Notes under the pieces: generated by a model | The model's database searches: none | What the model was told of the DNA's origin: nothing | Seen by the model: only the letters and a program-made list of their open reading frames with translations | Program-made: the position numbers and the translations under genes | In this document: piece after piece, positions 6,988 through 12,345 of the stretch | How positions within the stretch are numbered: the first letter of the stretch is position 1 | Layout: each line of letters starts with the position of its first letter | Source of the DNA: RGIG9060 sp036307825 | GTDB taxonomy: Bacteria; Spirochaetota; Spirochaetia; Treponematales; Treponemataceae | Length of the DNA stretch: 12,892 bases | Assembly: GCA_036307825.1 (NCBI GenBank) | Contig: JAXJWW010000018.1 | Location: 1 to 12,892, forward strand | Direction: 5' to 3'

Positions 6988-7014
6988 TTCAAAATTTCTT
7001 GCGCAAGTTTTGAA
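6988..7014 (-). other. Stem-loop between the attenuator and the aroF ribosome site
   Basis: On the minus strand TTCAAAA (7014-7008) pairs with TTTTGAA (6994-6988), enclosing the 10-base palindrome CTTGCGCAAG (7007-6998) and AAA. It is preceded, not followed, by a T run, so it is not a terminator for aroF. It may be a 5' stabiliser or processing site on read-through transcripts. Confidence 0.5.
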
Positions 7015-7025
7015 AAAAAATTTGT

Positions 7026-7056
7026 AAAAAAAAAGCGACTTCCCTAAGGAAGTCGC
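7026..7056 (-). terminator. Intrinsic terminator (attenuator) in the aroF leader
   Basis: On the minus strand GCGACTTCC (7056-7048), loop TTAG and GGAAGTCGC (7043-7035) form a perfect 9-bp G/C-rich stem followed by nine Ts (7034-7026). It lies 62 bases upstream of the aroF ATG and downstream of the leader peptide, not at the end of any long gene. It would stop transcription before aroF unless the 5' arm is sequestered. Confidence 0.88.
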
Positions 7057-7116
7057 CTGCTAGCCAAAGTTAATAACACAGTTTATCAACCGATATTATC
7101 AGCATACCTCCAAAGG
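7043..7116 (-). promoter_or_regulatory. Predicted antiterminator competing with the aroF attenuator
   Basis: The end of the leader ORF (7116-7100) can pair with the terminator region (7059-7043). CCT pairs with AGG, then a 2x2 loop, GGAGGT pairs with ACTTCC (one G-U), then a 3x3 loop, then CTG pairs with CAG. The pairing spans the whole 5' arm of the terminator, so the two structures are mutually exclusive. A small hairpin, GTTGATAA (7090-7083) with TTATTAAC (7076-7069), fits inside its loop. The structure was found by eye and its energy not calculated. Confidence 0.6.
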
Positions 7117-7227
7117 TGAACGAGAAAATTCAAAATAATAATAAAAGTAAACCATTGAAATAGCTTTTTTGCTATTTGCTACTTTTGAGAATATTGAATT
7201 TTTCTTCATCTTTGAAACTGTGTTCAT
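7099..7227 (-). CDS. Tyr/Phe-rich leader peptide of the aroF-tyrA operon
   Basis: This 42-codon minus-strand ORF lies upstream of aroF. Codons 27-34 read Y-F-Y-Y-Y-F-E-F (7149-7126): four Tyr and three Phe in eight codons. It ends with S-R-S-P-L-E-V-C and TGA. Its role is inferred to be sensing charged tRNA-Tyr and tRNA-Phe. A ribosome stalled at these codons leaves the following segment (7116-7100) free to form the antiterminator; one that reaches the TGA covers it and lets the terminator form. Three in-frame ATGs exist (7227, 7209, 7155); none has a good Shine-Dalgarno. The first lies just after the promoter's -10 box and may be used leaderlessly, whereas the third would give a 17-residue peptide. 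The start is uncertain, but the Tyr/Phe run is common to all. Confidence 0.78.
   Translation of the reverse strand: MNTVSKMKKNSIFSKVANSKKAISMVYFYYYFEFSRSPLEVC
7143..7186 (-). other. Nested hairpin ending at the Tyr/Phe codon run in the leader
   Basis: On the minus strand an inner perfect stem, AAATAGC (7177-7171) with GCTATTT (7164-7158), has an A6 loop. An outer stem, AAAAGTA (7186-7180) with TACTTTT (7149-7143), encloses it. The 3' outer arm is the first Tyr-Phe codons. It could act as the transcription-pause hairpin that synchronises polymerase with the leading ribosome, as hairpin 1:2 does in known attenuators. This role is inferred. Confidence 0.5.
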
Positions 7228-7234
7228 ATAATTA

Positions 7235-7263
7235 ACGATAAAACTCTGCAAAAAAAATGTCAA
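7235..7263 (-). promoter_or_regulatory. Promoter of the aroF leader
   Basis: On the minus strand a perfect -35 TTGACA (7263-7258), a 17-base spacer and TATCGT (7240-7235, 4/6). The start point would fall at about 7228, beside the first leader ATG. An overlapping alternative, TTCAAT-N17-TATATT just upstream, would give a 5' UTR of about 40 bases. Confidence 0.6.
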
Positions 7264-7295
7264 TATAAAAATATAAAATTTTTTATTGAATCGAA

Positions 7296-8795
7296 TTAAA
7301 ATTTTCCGTCAACTGCTAATTTAATTGCATTGTAAGCACCATTGTAAATTCCATCTTTGTTGTTTCGAATGATGTGTTTGCAATACATTTTTAGAAGATC
7401 GCTTTCTTCAATTAAAAGATTCATAGTTCTGTGCATACTTGTTGTAGAACCTGTTTCGATTGTTCCATCCCCGATTTCTGAACCACGAATTGCGCCCCAA
7501 GCTTCGTGTCGACCAACTCTTTGGATAAAAAGTTTTGGCACAGGATAGAATGAAAGTTCACTTGGTTTTGTAATCATAACATCACTTACACGCATCAAAA
7601 TATTTGTTGCATAAACTGCAGCATAAAAATTTTCGTGTAGGAAAACATGGATACCGTATTCGTCAGATGTTCTACTGTGTTCTACAAATTGTCGAGTTTC
7701 TTCCCAAGAATTGTGAAGTGTGTATTGGATTTTATCTTTATCCAACATTTTTTTTAGTTCTTCCCAACGTCCAGCGTGATCACCCATATTTATAAAAAGA
7801 GTTGCTTTTTTATCTAAGATTTGTTGATAACAATTTTTTGCGATACTTGCAAATTTTGCAGCTTGTGCTCCAGCCCCACCCATTGTAAGCAAAAAGCGTC
7901 TAGGTTTTTTATCAGAAATTCGTTTTAATCTCATATCACAGTCTAACTCGATATTTGAAACGATTTCGTGATCAACATAGTGTCCTGTTTCAAAAATATT
8001 TTCTTCAGGTAAGCAATATTGTAAGTTTCCTTTTTCACCCATAGTGATAAAAGTTCTATATCCCATGTATGCAGAAGGGGACTGAACTGTGTGTGTGCTT
8101 CCTTCAACCAACCAGAAAGCAAGAGGATAGTTATCCGGAATTACATTTACAACATTGTTGATTCCTGATGCAACTGCTCCATGTCCAACCCAAGGATGAG
8201 TTGAAATAACGGGCATATCTTTGGGAATTTCATGAAATAATGGCGCAAAAATACGAGAAACTCGTTTGTTACTCAATGCTGAAGATAAATGTCGTCCTCC
8301 TTCAGAAGTAACATTTTCCCAAATGTGCTTATTAAACCATTTATTTTTTTGAGAAAGTCGAGAACCAATATTGTACCAACCTTCCATTGATTTTATTGTT
8401 TTACTAGCTGCTGTTTCAGGGAAAGCCATTAAGTCCATCCAATAAGGATTATAACCTAAATGCTTTGCGGCAGAAGCTAGAGCTAAAGTTATTCTACAAT
8501 GTCCAAAGCCCATTCGGATTGTACCGATAATAATTCCTTTTTCTTTTGAAATTTTTTCTGGTGTGGAATTTATGTCGGCAAATGAACCAGATGGACAAAT
8601 TATTCCAGATTCTTTTTCTTCGATAACATGTCGAATTGAAAAATCGTCGCAGTTATCTTGAGACGCAATTGTAGTCAATTTAGGATAATCTTCTGGATTA
8701 AACTTAAATCGTCTAGAATAATAATTATAAATAAATTGTCCTGATTTTGATTTCCGTCCAGGAATGACGTTTTTGAACATTGTTGAGTTACTCAT
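7296..8795 (-). CDS. Conserved-looking protein of unknown function with GT-B glycosyltransferase-like features
   Basis: This 499-residue protein has no signal peptide or membrane segment. I do not recognise a named family. After about 85 divergent residues comes 'GIIIGTIRMGFGH' (87-99), a strand and glycine loop like the GxGH opening of MurG and diacylglycerol glucosyltransferase-type GT-B enzymes. 'LLTMGGAGAQ' (302-311) resembles the GGSxGA loop that opens the second Rossmann domain, and 'VSDVMITKPSELSFYPVPKLFI' from 403 resembles the acceptor/donor-site 'TKPG...E...P' stretch. A sugar transfer role is therefore plausible but unproven; catalytic residues cannot be assigned. There is no Shine-Dalgarno; a TAAAAT (8811-8806) ends just 11 bases before the ATG. 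It is divergent from dapA. No terminator separates it from the aroF leader promoter. Confidence 0.6.
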   Translation of the reverse strand: MSNSTMFKNVIPGRKSKSGQFIYNYYSRRFKFNPEDYPKLTTIASQDNCDDFSIRHVIEEKESGIICPSGSFADINSTPEKISKEKGIIIGTIRMGFGHCRITLALASAAKHLGYNPYWMDLMAFPETAASKTIKSMEGWYNIGSRLSQKNKWFNKHIWENVTSEGGRHLSSALSNKRVSRIFAPLFHEIPKDMPVISTHPWVGHGAVASGINNVVNVIPDNYPLAFWLVEGSTHTVQSPSAYMGYRTFITMGEKGNLQYCLPEENIFETGHYVDHEIVSNIELDCDMRLKRISDKKPRRFLLTMGGAGAQAAKFASIAKNCYQQILDKKATLFINMGDHAGRWEELKKMLDKDKIQYTLHNSWEETRQFVEHSRTSDEYGIHVFLHENFYAAVYATNILMRVSDVMITKPSELSFYPVPKLFIQRVGRHEAWGAIRGSEIGDGTIETGSTTSMHRTMNLLIEESDLLKMYCKHIIRNNKDGIYNGAYNAIKLAVDGKF

Positions 8796-8805
8796 ATCAA
8801 CTAAT

Positions 8806-8811
8806 ATTTTA
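8806..8811 (-). promoter_or_regulatory. Candidate -10 box for the GT-like gene
   Basis: TAAAAT on the minus strand (5/6 to TATAAT) lies 10 bases before the ATG at 8795. No good -35 is visible at 16-18 bases, so support is weak. Confidence 0.3.
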
Positions 8812-8855
8812 CATCAGGTTTTAAGAAAAGAAAAGTTTTTTATTTTGTATTTATA

Positions 8856-8884
8856 TAGACTTTTTTGCATAAAATTGTAATAAT
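8856..8884 (+). promoter_or_regulatory. Candidate promoter for dapA-asd
   Basis: TAGACT (8856-8861, 4/6), a 17-base spacer and AATAAT (8879-8884, 5/6), preceded by an extended TGT. The -10 box falls within the spacer of the TTTTGCATA dyad, with one arm between the boxes and the other near the start point. An alternative is TTGTAT-N17-CATAAA at 8845-8873. Confidence 0.4.
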
Positions 8885-8892
8885 ATGCAAAA
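8863..8892. promoter_or_regulatory. 9-bp perfect dyad, probable operator upstream of dapA
   Basis: TTTTGCATA (8863-8871), 12 bases, TATGCAAAA (8884-8892). Arm centres are 21 bp apart, two helical turns, as expected for a dimeric DNA-binding protein on one face. It lies over the promoter region in the gap between dapA and the divergent GT-like gene, so it could affect both. The binding protein is unknown. Confidence 0.5.
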
Positions 8893-8913
8893 GATTGTAT
8901 TGGAGGCTAAATT

Positions 8914-9837
8914 ATGGCTAAATTACAAGGTGCATTTACAGCTTTAGTAACACCTATGTTTGAAGATGGCTCTATCGATTATGAAGGTTGGAGAAAACTT
9001 ATTCAACTTCAACTTGAAGGCGGAATTTCAGGTCTTGTGCCACTTGGAACAACTGGAGAAACTCCTACTTTAGATGAATCTCCTGAAGAAGAAAAACTTA
9101 TTGAAATTGTAGTTTCTGAAGTTAAACAATATAAAGAAAAACTTGCAAAAGAAGGAAAACCTCGTGATATTCCTGTTATTCTAGGTGCAAGTTCAAATAA
9201 TACAAAAGACGCTGTAAAATATGTTCAGCGAGCAAAAGATATGGGAGCAGATTATGCTCTTGTAGTTACACCTTACTACAACAAACCATCTGACGAAGGA
9301 ATTTATCGACACTTTGAAGCTGTTTCAAAAGTTGGTATGCCTATCATCGTTTACAATATTGCTGGTCGTACAGGAAAAAATATTAGCACAAGTTTACTTT
9401 GCAGAATTGTGGAACTTCCTAATATTGCTGGTGTAAAAGAAGCTTCTGGAGACATCAATCAGATGATGGATGTAATTGCAAAAATTTCTCGCAAAAAGCC
9501 TGAATTTTCAGTTTTAAGTGGAGATGACGGATTAACACTTCCATTGATTGCTGCTGGTGGTGATGGTGTAATTTCAGTTGTTTCAAATATTGCTCCTGCT
9601 CTTGTTACTGAACTTGTTACAAAAGCTCTTGAAGGTAAATTTGATGAAGCAAGAGATATTCACTACAGATTGTTACCTTTCTTCAAAGCAGCTTTTGTTG
9701 ACGGAAATCCAACATCAATTAAATATGCAATGAACTATAAAGGTTTACCTGCTGGTGGTTTAAGACTTCCTTTAGTTGAAGTTCACGAAGAAGCAAAGAA
9801 AATTATTGAAAAAGCACTTAAAGAGTGTAATTTGTAA
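8914..9837 (+). CDS. dapA: 4-hydroxy-tetrahydrodipicolinate synthase
   Basis: This enzyme condenses pyruvate with aspartate semialdehyde, the first committed step to diaminopimelate and lysine, and so to peptidoglycan. The TIM-barrel motifs are present: 'VPLGTTGETPTL' (T46-T47), 'VVTPYYNKP' (118-125), 'IVYNIAGRTG' (Y147) and 'GVKEASGD' with the Schiff-base lysine K175. At 307 residues it is slightly longer than the E. coli enzyme, with small extra segments such as 'KLAKEGKPRDI' near 76-86. GGAGG (8902-8906) is 7 bases before the ATG. It forms an operon with asd (19-base gap), whose product is its substrate. No lysine riboswitch fits in the short upstream gap. Confidence 0.96.
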   Translation: MAKLQGAFTALVTPMFEDGSIDYEGWRKLIQLQLEGGISGLVPLGTTGETPTLDESPEEEKLIEIVVSEVKQYKEKLAKEGKPRDIPVILGASSNNTKDAVKYVQRAKDMGADYALVVTPYYNKPSDEGIYRHFEAVSKVGMPIIVYNIAGRTGKNISTSLLCRIVELPNIAGVKEASGDINQMMDVIAKISRKKPEFSVLSGDDGLTLPLIAAGGDGVISVVSNIAPALVTELVTKALEGKFDEARDIHYRLLPFFKAAFVDGNPTSIKYAMNYKGLPAGGLRLPLVEVHEEAKKIIEKALKECNL

Positions 9838-9856
9838 AATATAGGAGATTTTTGAT

Positions 9857-10960
9857 ATGGAAAAGAAAATTTCAGTTGGTGTTTTAGGTGCAACAGGAAT
9901 GGTTGGTCAACGCTATATTTATCTTTTGGCAGACCACCCTTGGTTTGAAGTAACTTATGTTGCTGCTTCTCCTCGTTCTGCAGGAAAAAAATACTCAGAA
10001 GCAGTTTATTCTCGCTGGTTAATCGGAAGTGATATTCCTGAAGGTGTAAAAAATCTTGTTGTTCAAGATGCAAATGATGTGGACGCTGCAAAAGGAAAAT
10101 GTCAATTTGTTTTTAGTGCATTAGAAATGGATAAAGAAAAAATTAAGGAACTTGAAGCTGCTTATGCTGCTGCAAACATTCCAGTTGTTTCTAATGCAAG
10201 TGCAAACCGTTGGACAGATGATGTTCCTATGTTGATTCCAGAAATCAACCCAGATCACACAGATATTATTGCTGCTCAGAAAAAACATCATGGTTGGGAT
10301 AAAGGTTTTGTTGCTGTAAAACCAAACTGTTCTTTGCAATCATATATGGCACCAATTTACGCTTTACAAAAAGCAGGATACCCAATCAAAAGAATGATTG
10401 TTACAACAATGCAAGCTACAAGTGGAGCAGGTTATCCTGGTGTTCCATCTTTTGACATGATTGATAATGTTGTTCCATTTATCGGTGGAGAAGAAGAAAA
10501 AACAGAAAAAGAATGCTTAAAAATTCTTGGAAAAGTTGCAGGTGATAAAATTGAAAATGCTGCAGGTCCTTTAGTTGCTGCACATTGTAATCGTGTTCCT
10601 GTAATTGATGGACACACAGCTTGTGTAAGCCTTGAATTTGACTTGCCAGAAGACAAAAAACCTTCACTTGAAGAAATTGAAAAGGTATGGACTTCATTTA
10701 GAGGTGTTCCACAGGAATTAGATTTACCATCAGCTCCTGTTCAACCAATTCATGTTCGTCACGAAAATAATCGTCCACAACCACGCCGAGACAGAGAAAC
10801 AGACAAAGGTATGGCTGTAACAATTGGTCGTTTAAGAGAATGTCCTGTTTTTGATGTAAGATTTGTTGCTTTAAGCCACAATACAAAACGAGGGGCAGCA
10901 ATGGGCGGTATTCTTAACGCTGAACTTCTTAAAGCAAAAGGATTTTTTGACGCACTATAA
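9857..10960 (+). CDS. asd: Aspartate-semialdehyde dehydrogenase
   Basis: This NADPH-dependent enzyme makes aspartate semialdehyde from aspartyl phosphate, feeding lysine, threonine and methionine synthesis. The N-terminal Rossmann loop is 'GVLGATGMVGQRY' (8-20). The catalytic cysteine is C158 in 'VKPNCSLQ' and the catalytic histidine probably H253 in 'RVPVIDGHTACVSLEF'. Length (367 residues) and motifs fit the archaeal/fungal-like branch of the family rather than the E. coli branch. AGGAGA (9843-9848) lies 8 bases before the ATG. It follows dapA closely and ends before a strong bidirectional terminator. Confidence 0.95.
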   Translation: MEKKISVGVLGATGMVGQRYIYLLADHPWFEVTYVAASPRSAGKKYSEAVYSRWLIGSDIPEGVKNLVVQDANDVDAAKGKCQFVFSALEMDKEKIKELEAAYAAANIPVVSNASANRWTDDVPMLIPEINPDHTDIIAAQKKHHGWDKGFVAVKPNCSLQSYMAPIYALQKAGYPIKRMIVTTMQATSGAGYPGVPSFDMIDNVVPFIGGEEEKTEKECLKILGKVAGDKIENAAGPLVAAHCNRVPVIDGHTACVSLEFDLPEDKKPSLEEIEKVWTSFRGVPQELDLPSAPVQPIHVRHENNRPQPRRDRETDKGMAVTIGRLRECPVFDVRFVALSHNTKRGAAMGGILNAELLKAKGFFDAL

Positions 10961-10993
10961 TTCATTCTGATAAATATTCAGCATGAAAACAAA

Positions 10994-11043
10994 AAAGGCT
11001 ACCTTCAGAACATTTAGTTTTGAAAGTAGCCTTTCTTTTTTTT
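10994..11043. terminator. Bidirectional terminator between asd and nudC
   Basis: AAAGGCTAC (10994-11002) pairs perfectly with GTAGCCTTT (11026-11034), extended inward by TTCA/TGAA after one mismatch. On the plus strand it runs into a T-rich tract (11036-11043). On the minus strand it runs into T6-G-T4, so it can serve both convergent genes. Confidence 0.85.
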
Positions 11044-11063
11044 ATCAATTTATTTTAGGAATT

Positions 11064-11855
11064 TTACAATTCACCCATAATCAATTTCCAAGCAACTGAA
11101 CCCGGTTTTGGAATTGCAGGTAGTTCATCCCGTTTGAACCACATTGCGTCTTCGATTTCTTCTTCTTGAGGTTGAATTTTTCCTTTTTTATAATCTGCTT
11201 TAAATGCCAACATCAACTGGTCTGGGAATGGCCAAGCTTGACTTGTGATGTAACGCACATTTTCAACTTCGATACCAACTTCCTCTCGAATTTCTCGAAC
11301 AACAGCTTGTTCTGCTGATTCTCCTGCTTCGATAAATCCTGCAAGACAAGTATAAACATCGTTGTTTCGGTGTTTATGTCTAGCAAGTAGAATTTCTCCA
11401 TCTTTTTCAACTAAAACAATCATTGCTGGAGTTACAGTTGGATAAATATGAGTTTGACAGTCTGGACAAGTGCGAGCAGTTTCGAATTTATCGTCTTGCA
11501 TTTGTGTACCACAATGTGGACAATATCTGTATTTCTTTCGCCACTTCAAAATTGAGTGAGCTCTGGCAGCCTTTGTGATAGCTTCATTTTTTGAGTTTTG
11601 TTTTGCAAAAAGCGAACGAATAGGAATCCATTTGCAACCAGCTGGCGCTGGACAATCATCTTCAAGAGCGATAGCGGTATATTGATATTCTGGTTCACCA
11701 AACCAATCGATTACAACTTGATGCTCAAAACATTTCTGAACGATTTTATCGGAAGGTAATTCCAAATTGTCAGAATCAACAACTAAAACAGAGTGGTTAC
11801 AAAAAATATAGTGCAGACTCATTAATTCATTCTGCAAATTTGTTATCATTGGCAT
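11064..11855 (-). CDS. nudC: NAD(+)/NADH diphosphatase (Nudix hydrolase, also RNA NAD-decapping family)
   Basis: This enzyme hydrolyses NAD(H) to NMN and AMP and, in the E. coli protein, removes NAD caps from RNA. The order is an N-terminal domain, a zinc ribbon (C112, C115, C130, C133 in 'CPHCG' and 'CPDC') and a Nudix domain. The Nudix box runs from G173 with E179, R187-E188, E191-E192 and G194. The family signature downstream reads 'SQAWPFPDQ' (205-213) instead of the usual SQPWPFPxS. Length of 263 residues is normal. There is no Shine-Dalgarno; the ATG at 11855 lies exactly 7 bases after the -10 of a good promoter, suggesting a leaderless mRNA. An in-frame ATG at codon 3 or 12 is an alternative start. 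Confidence 0.93.
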   Translation of the reverse strand: MPMITNLQNELMSLHYIFCNHSVLVVDSDNLELPSDKIVQKCFEHQVVIDWFGEPEYQYTAIALEDDCPAPAGCKWIPIRSLFAKQNSKNEAITKAARAHSILKWRKKYRYCPHCGTQMQDDKFETARTCPDCQTHIYPTVTPAMIVLVEKDGEILLARHKHRNNDVYTCLAGFIEAGESAEQAVVREIREEVGIEVENVRYITSQAWPFPDQLMLAFKADYKKGKIQPQEEEIEDAMWFKRDELPAIPKPGSVAWKLIMGEL

Positions 11856-11861
11856 AAATAT

Positions 11862-11890
11862 AGCATAACACGACTTTTTAAATTTGGCAA
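11862..11890 (-). promoter_or_regulatory. Promoter of nudC
   Basis: On the minus strand TTGCCA (11890-11885, 5/6), a 17-base spacer and TATGCT (11867-11862, 4/6). The A of the nudC ATG is the seventh base after the -10 box, where the start point is expected. Confidence 0.5.
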
Positions 11891-11918
11891 AGAAAAAATG
11901 TAAAATATTAGTTTATCG

Positions 11919-12236
11919 TTATTTTTTAGCTAAAGATTCAATTATTACATTTACTGCTTCTAAGTCAGTTTTTTTTAGACGATATAAATTTTTTATAGTT
12001 CTTGAAATTTGTTGATGAGATAAGTTTTCTTGAAGTAAGCCTGTTATAAGATATTCTACTGTTGTGCCAAGAAATTTTGCAATTTTTACCGCATTTTCAG
12101 CATTGGGAATAGATTTTTGCCCTGATAAATAGTTATCAATTGTATTTTTACTTATTCCAGTTCCACTGGCAAGCTCTTTTATTTCAATATCCTTTAGTTC
12201 TAGTAATTCTTTTAAGTTTTCTGCAAAACACATCAT
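11919..12236 (-). CDS. Small XRE-family helix-turn-helix transcriptional regulator
   Basis: This 105-residue protein has an XRE/Cro-type DNA-binding domain at about residues 6-66. 'IKELASGTGISKNTIDNYLSGQKSIP' (19-44) contains the two HTH helices, and 'AVKIAKFLGTTVEYLITG' closes the domain. The C-terminal 40 residues are helical-looking and charged and may mediate dimerisation. Its target is not known from sequence. It is divergent from a lipoprotein gene, and two similar palindromes lie in the shared gap, so self-regulation and control of that gene is a reasonable inference. Two consecutive ATGs (12236, 12233) open the frame. There is no Shine-Dalgarno; the second ATG is 7 bases after a perfect TATAAT. 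Confidence 0.87.
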   Translation of the reverse strand: MMCFAENLKELLELKDIEIKELASGTGISKNTIDNYLSGQKSIPNAENAVKIAKFLGTTVEYLITGLLQENLSHQQISRTIKNLYRLKKTDLEAVNVIIESLAKK

Positions 12237-12239
12237 TCT

Positions 12240-12245
12240 ATTATA
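12240..12245 (-). promoter_or_regulatory. Consensus -10 box of the XRE gene
   Basis: A perfect TATAAT on the minus strand, 3 bases from the first ATG and 6 from the second. A second TATAAT lies 18 bases further upstream (12263-12258). No convincing -35 is seen at 17 bases for either. Confidence 0.45.
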
Positions 12246-12257
12246 CTTAATAAAGTG
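12245..12257. promoter_or_regulatory. Candidate operator copy 1 (ACTTAATAAAGTG)
   Basis: This near-palindrome (ACTT-N4-AAGT) lies between the two -10 candidates of the XRE gene. It matches operator copy 2 at 12 of 13 positions. Its placement would allow it to block transcription of the regulator gene itself. Confidence 0.45.
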
Positions 12258-12265
12258 ATTATATC

Positions 12266-12294
12266 TTTACAAAACGCTTTTTAAGGTATATAGT
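12266..12294 (+). promoter_or_regulatory. Promoter of the lipoprotein gene
   Basis: TTTACA (12266-12271, 5/6), a 17-base spacer and TATAGT (12289-12294, 5/6). The start point would be near 12301, directly in front of the 20-bp palindrome. Confidence 0.6.
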
Positions 12295-12302
12295 AAATTA
12301 TA

Positions 12303-12322
12303 AAGCACTTAATTAAGTGCTT
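12303..12322. promoter_or_regulatory. 20-bp perfect palindrome in the lipoprotein 5' region; operator copy 2 or mRNA hairpin
   Basis: AAGCACTTAATTAAGTGCTT is a perfect palindrome, whose core ACTTAATTAAGTG (12307-12319) repeats operator copy 1 with centres 62 bp apart, close to six helical turns. At the RNA level it would be an 8-bp stem at the extreme 5' end of the mRNA, followed by CTTGTC and seven Ts. It could therefore also be a weak attenuator or a 5' stabiliser. Confidence 0.55.
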
Positions 12323-12345
12323 CTTGTCTTTTTTTAGGAGGATGT

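Noticed and set aside
7070..7105. Second small ORF (ATG overlapping the leader stop, 11 codons)
   Set aside because: The GGAGG is only one base from its ATG, too close to work, and the bases are better explained as antiterminator.
7026..7263. T-box riboswitch upstream of aroF
   Set aside because: No specifier-loop arrangement or T-box consensus (AGGGTGGAACCGCG-like) is present; the Tyr/Phe codons lie in an ORF.
8796..8913. Lysine riboswitch upstream of dapA
   Set aside because: The gap is only 118 bases and contains none of the conserved L-box segments.
9783..10965. Long minus-strand frames opposite dapA and asd
   Set aside because: Low-complexity reverse frames of well-conserved genes, with no ribosome sites or recognisable domains.
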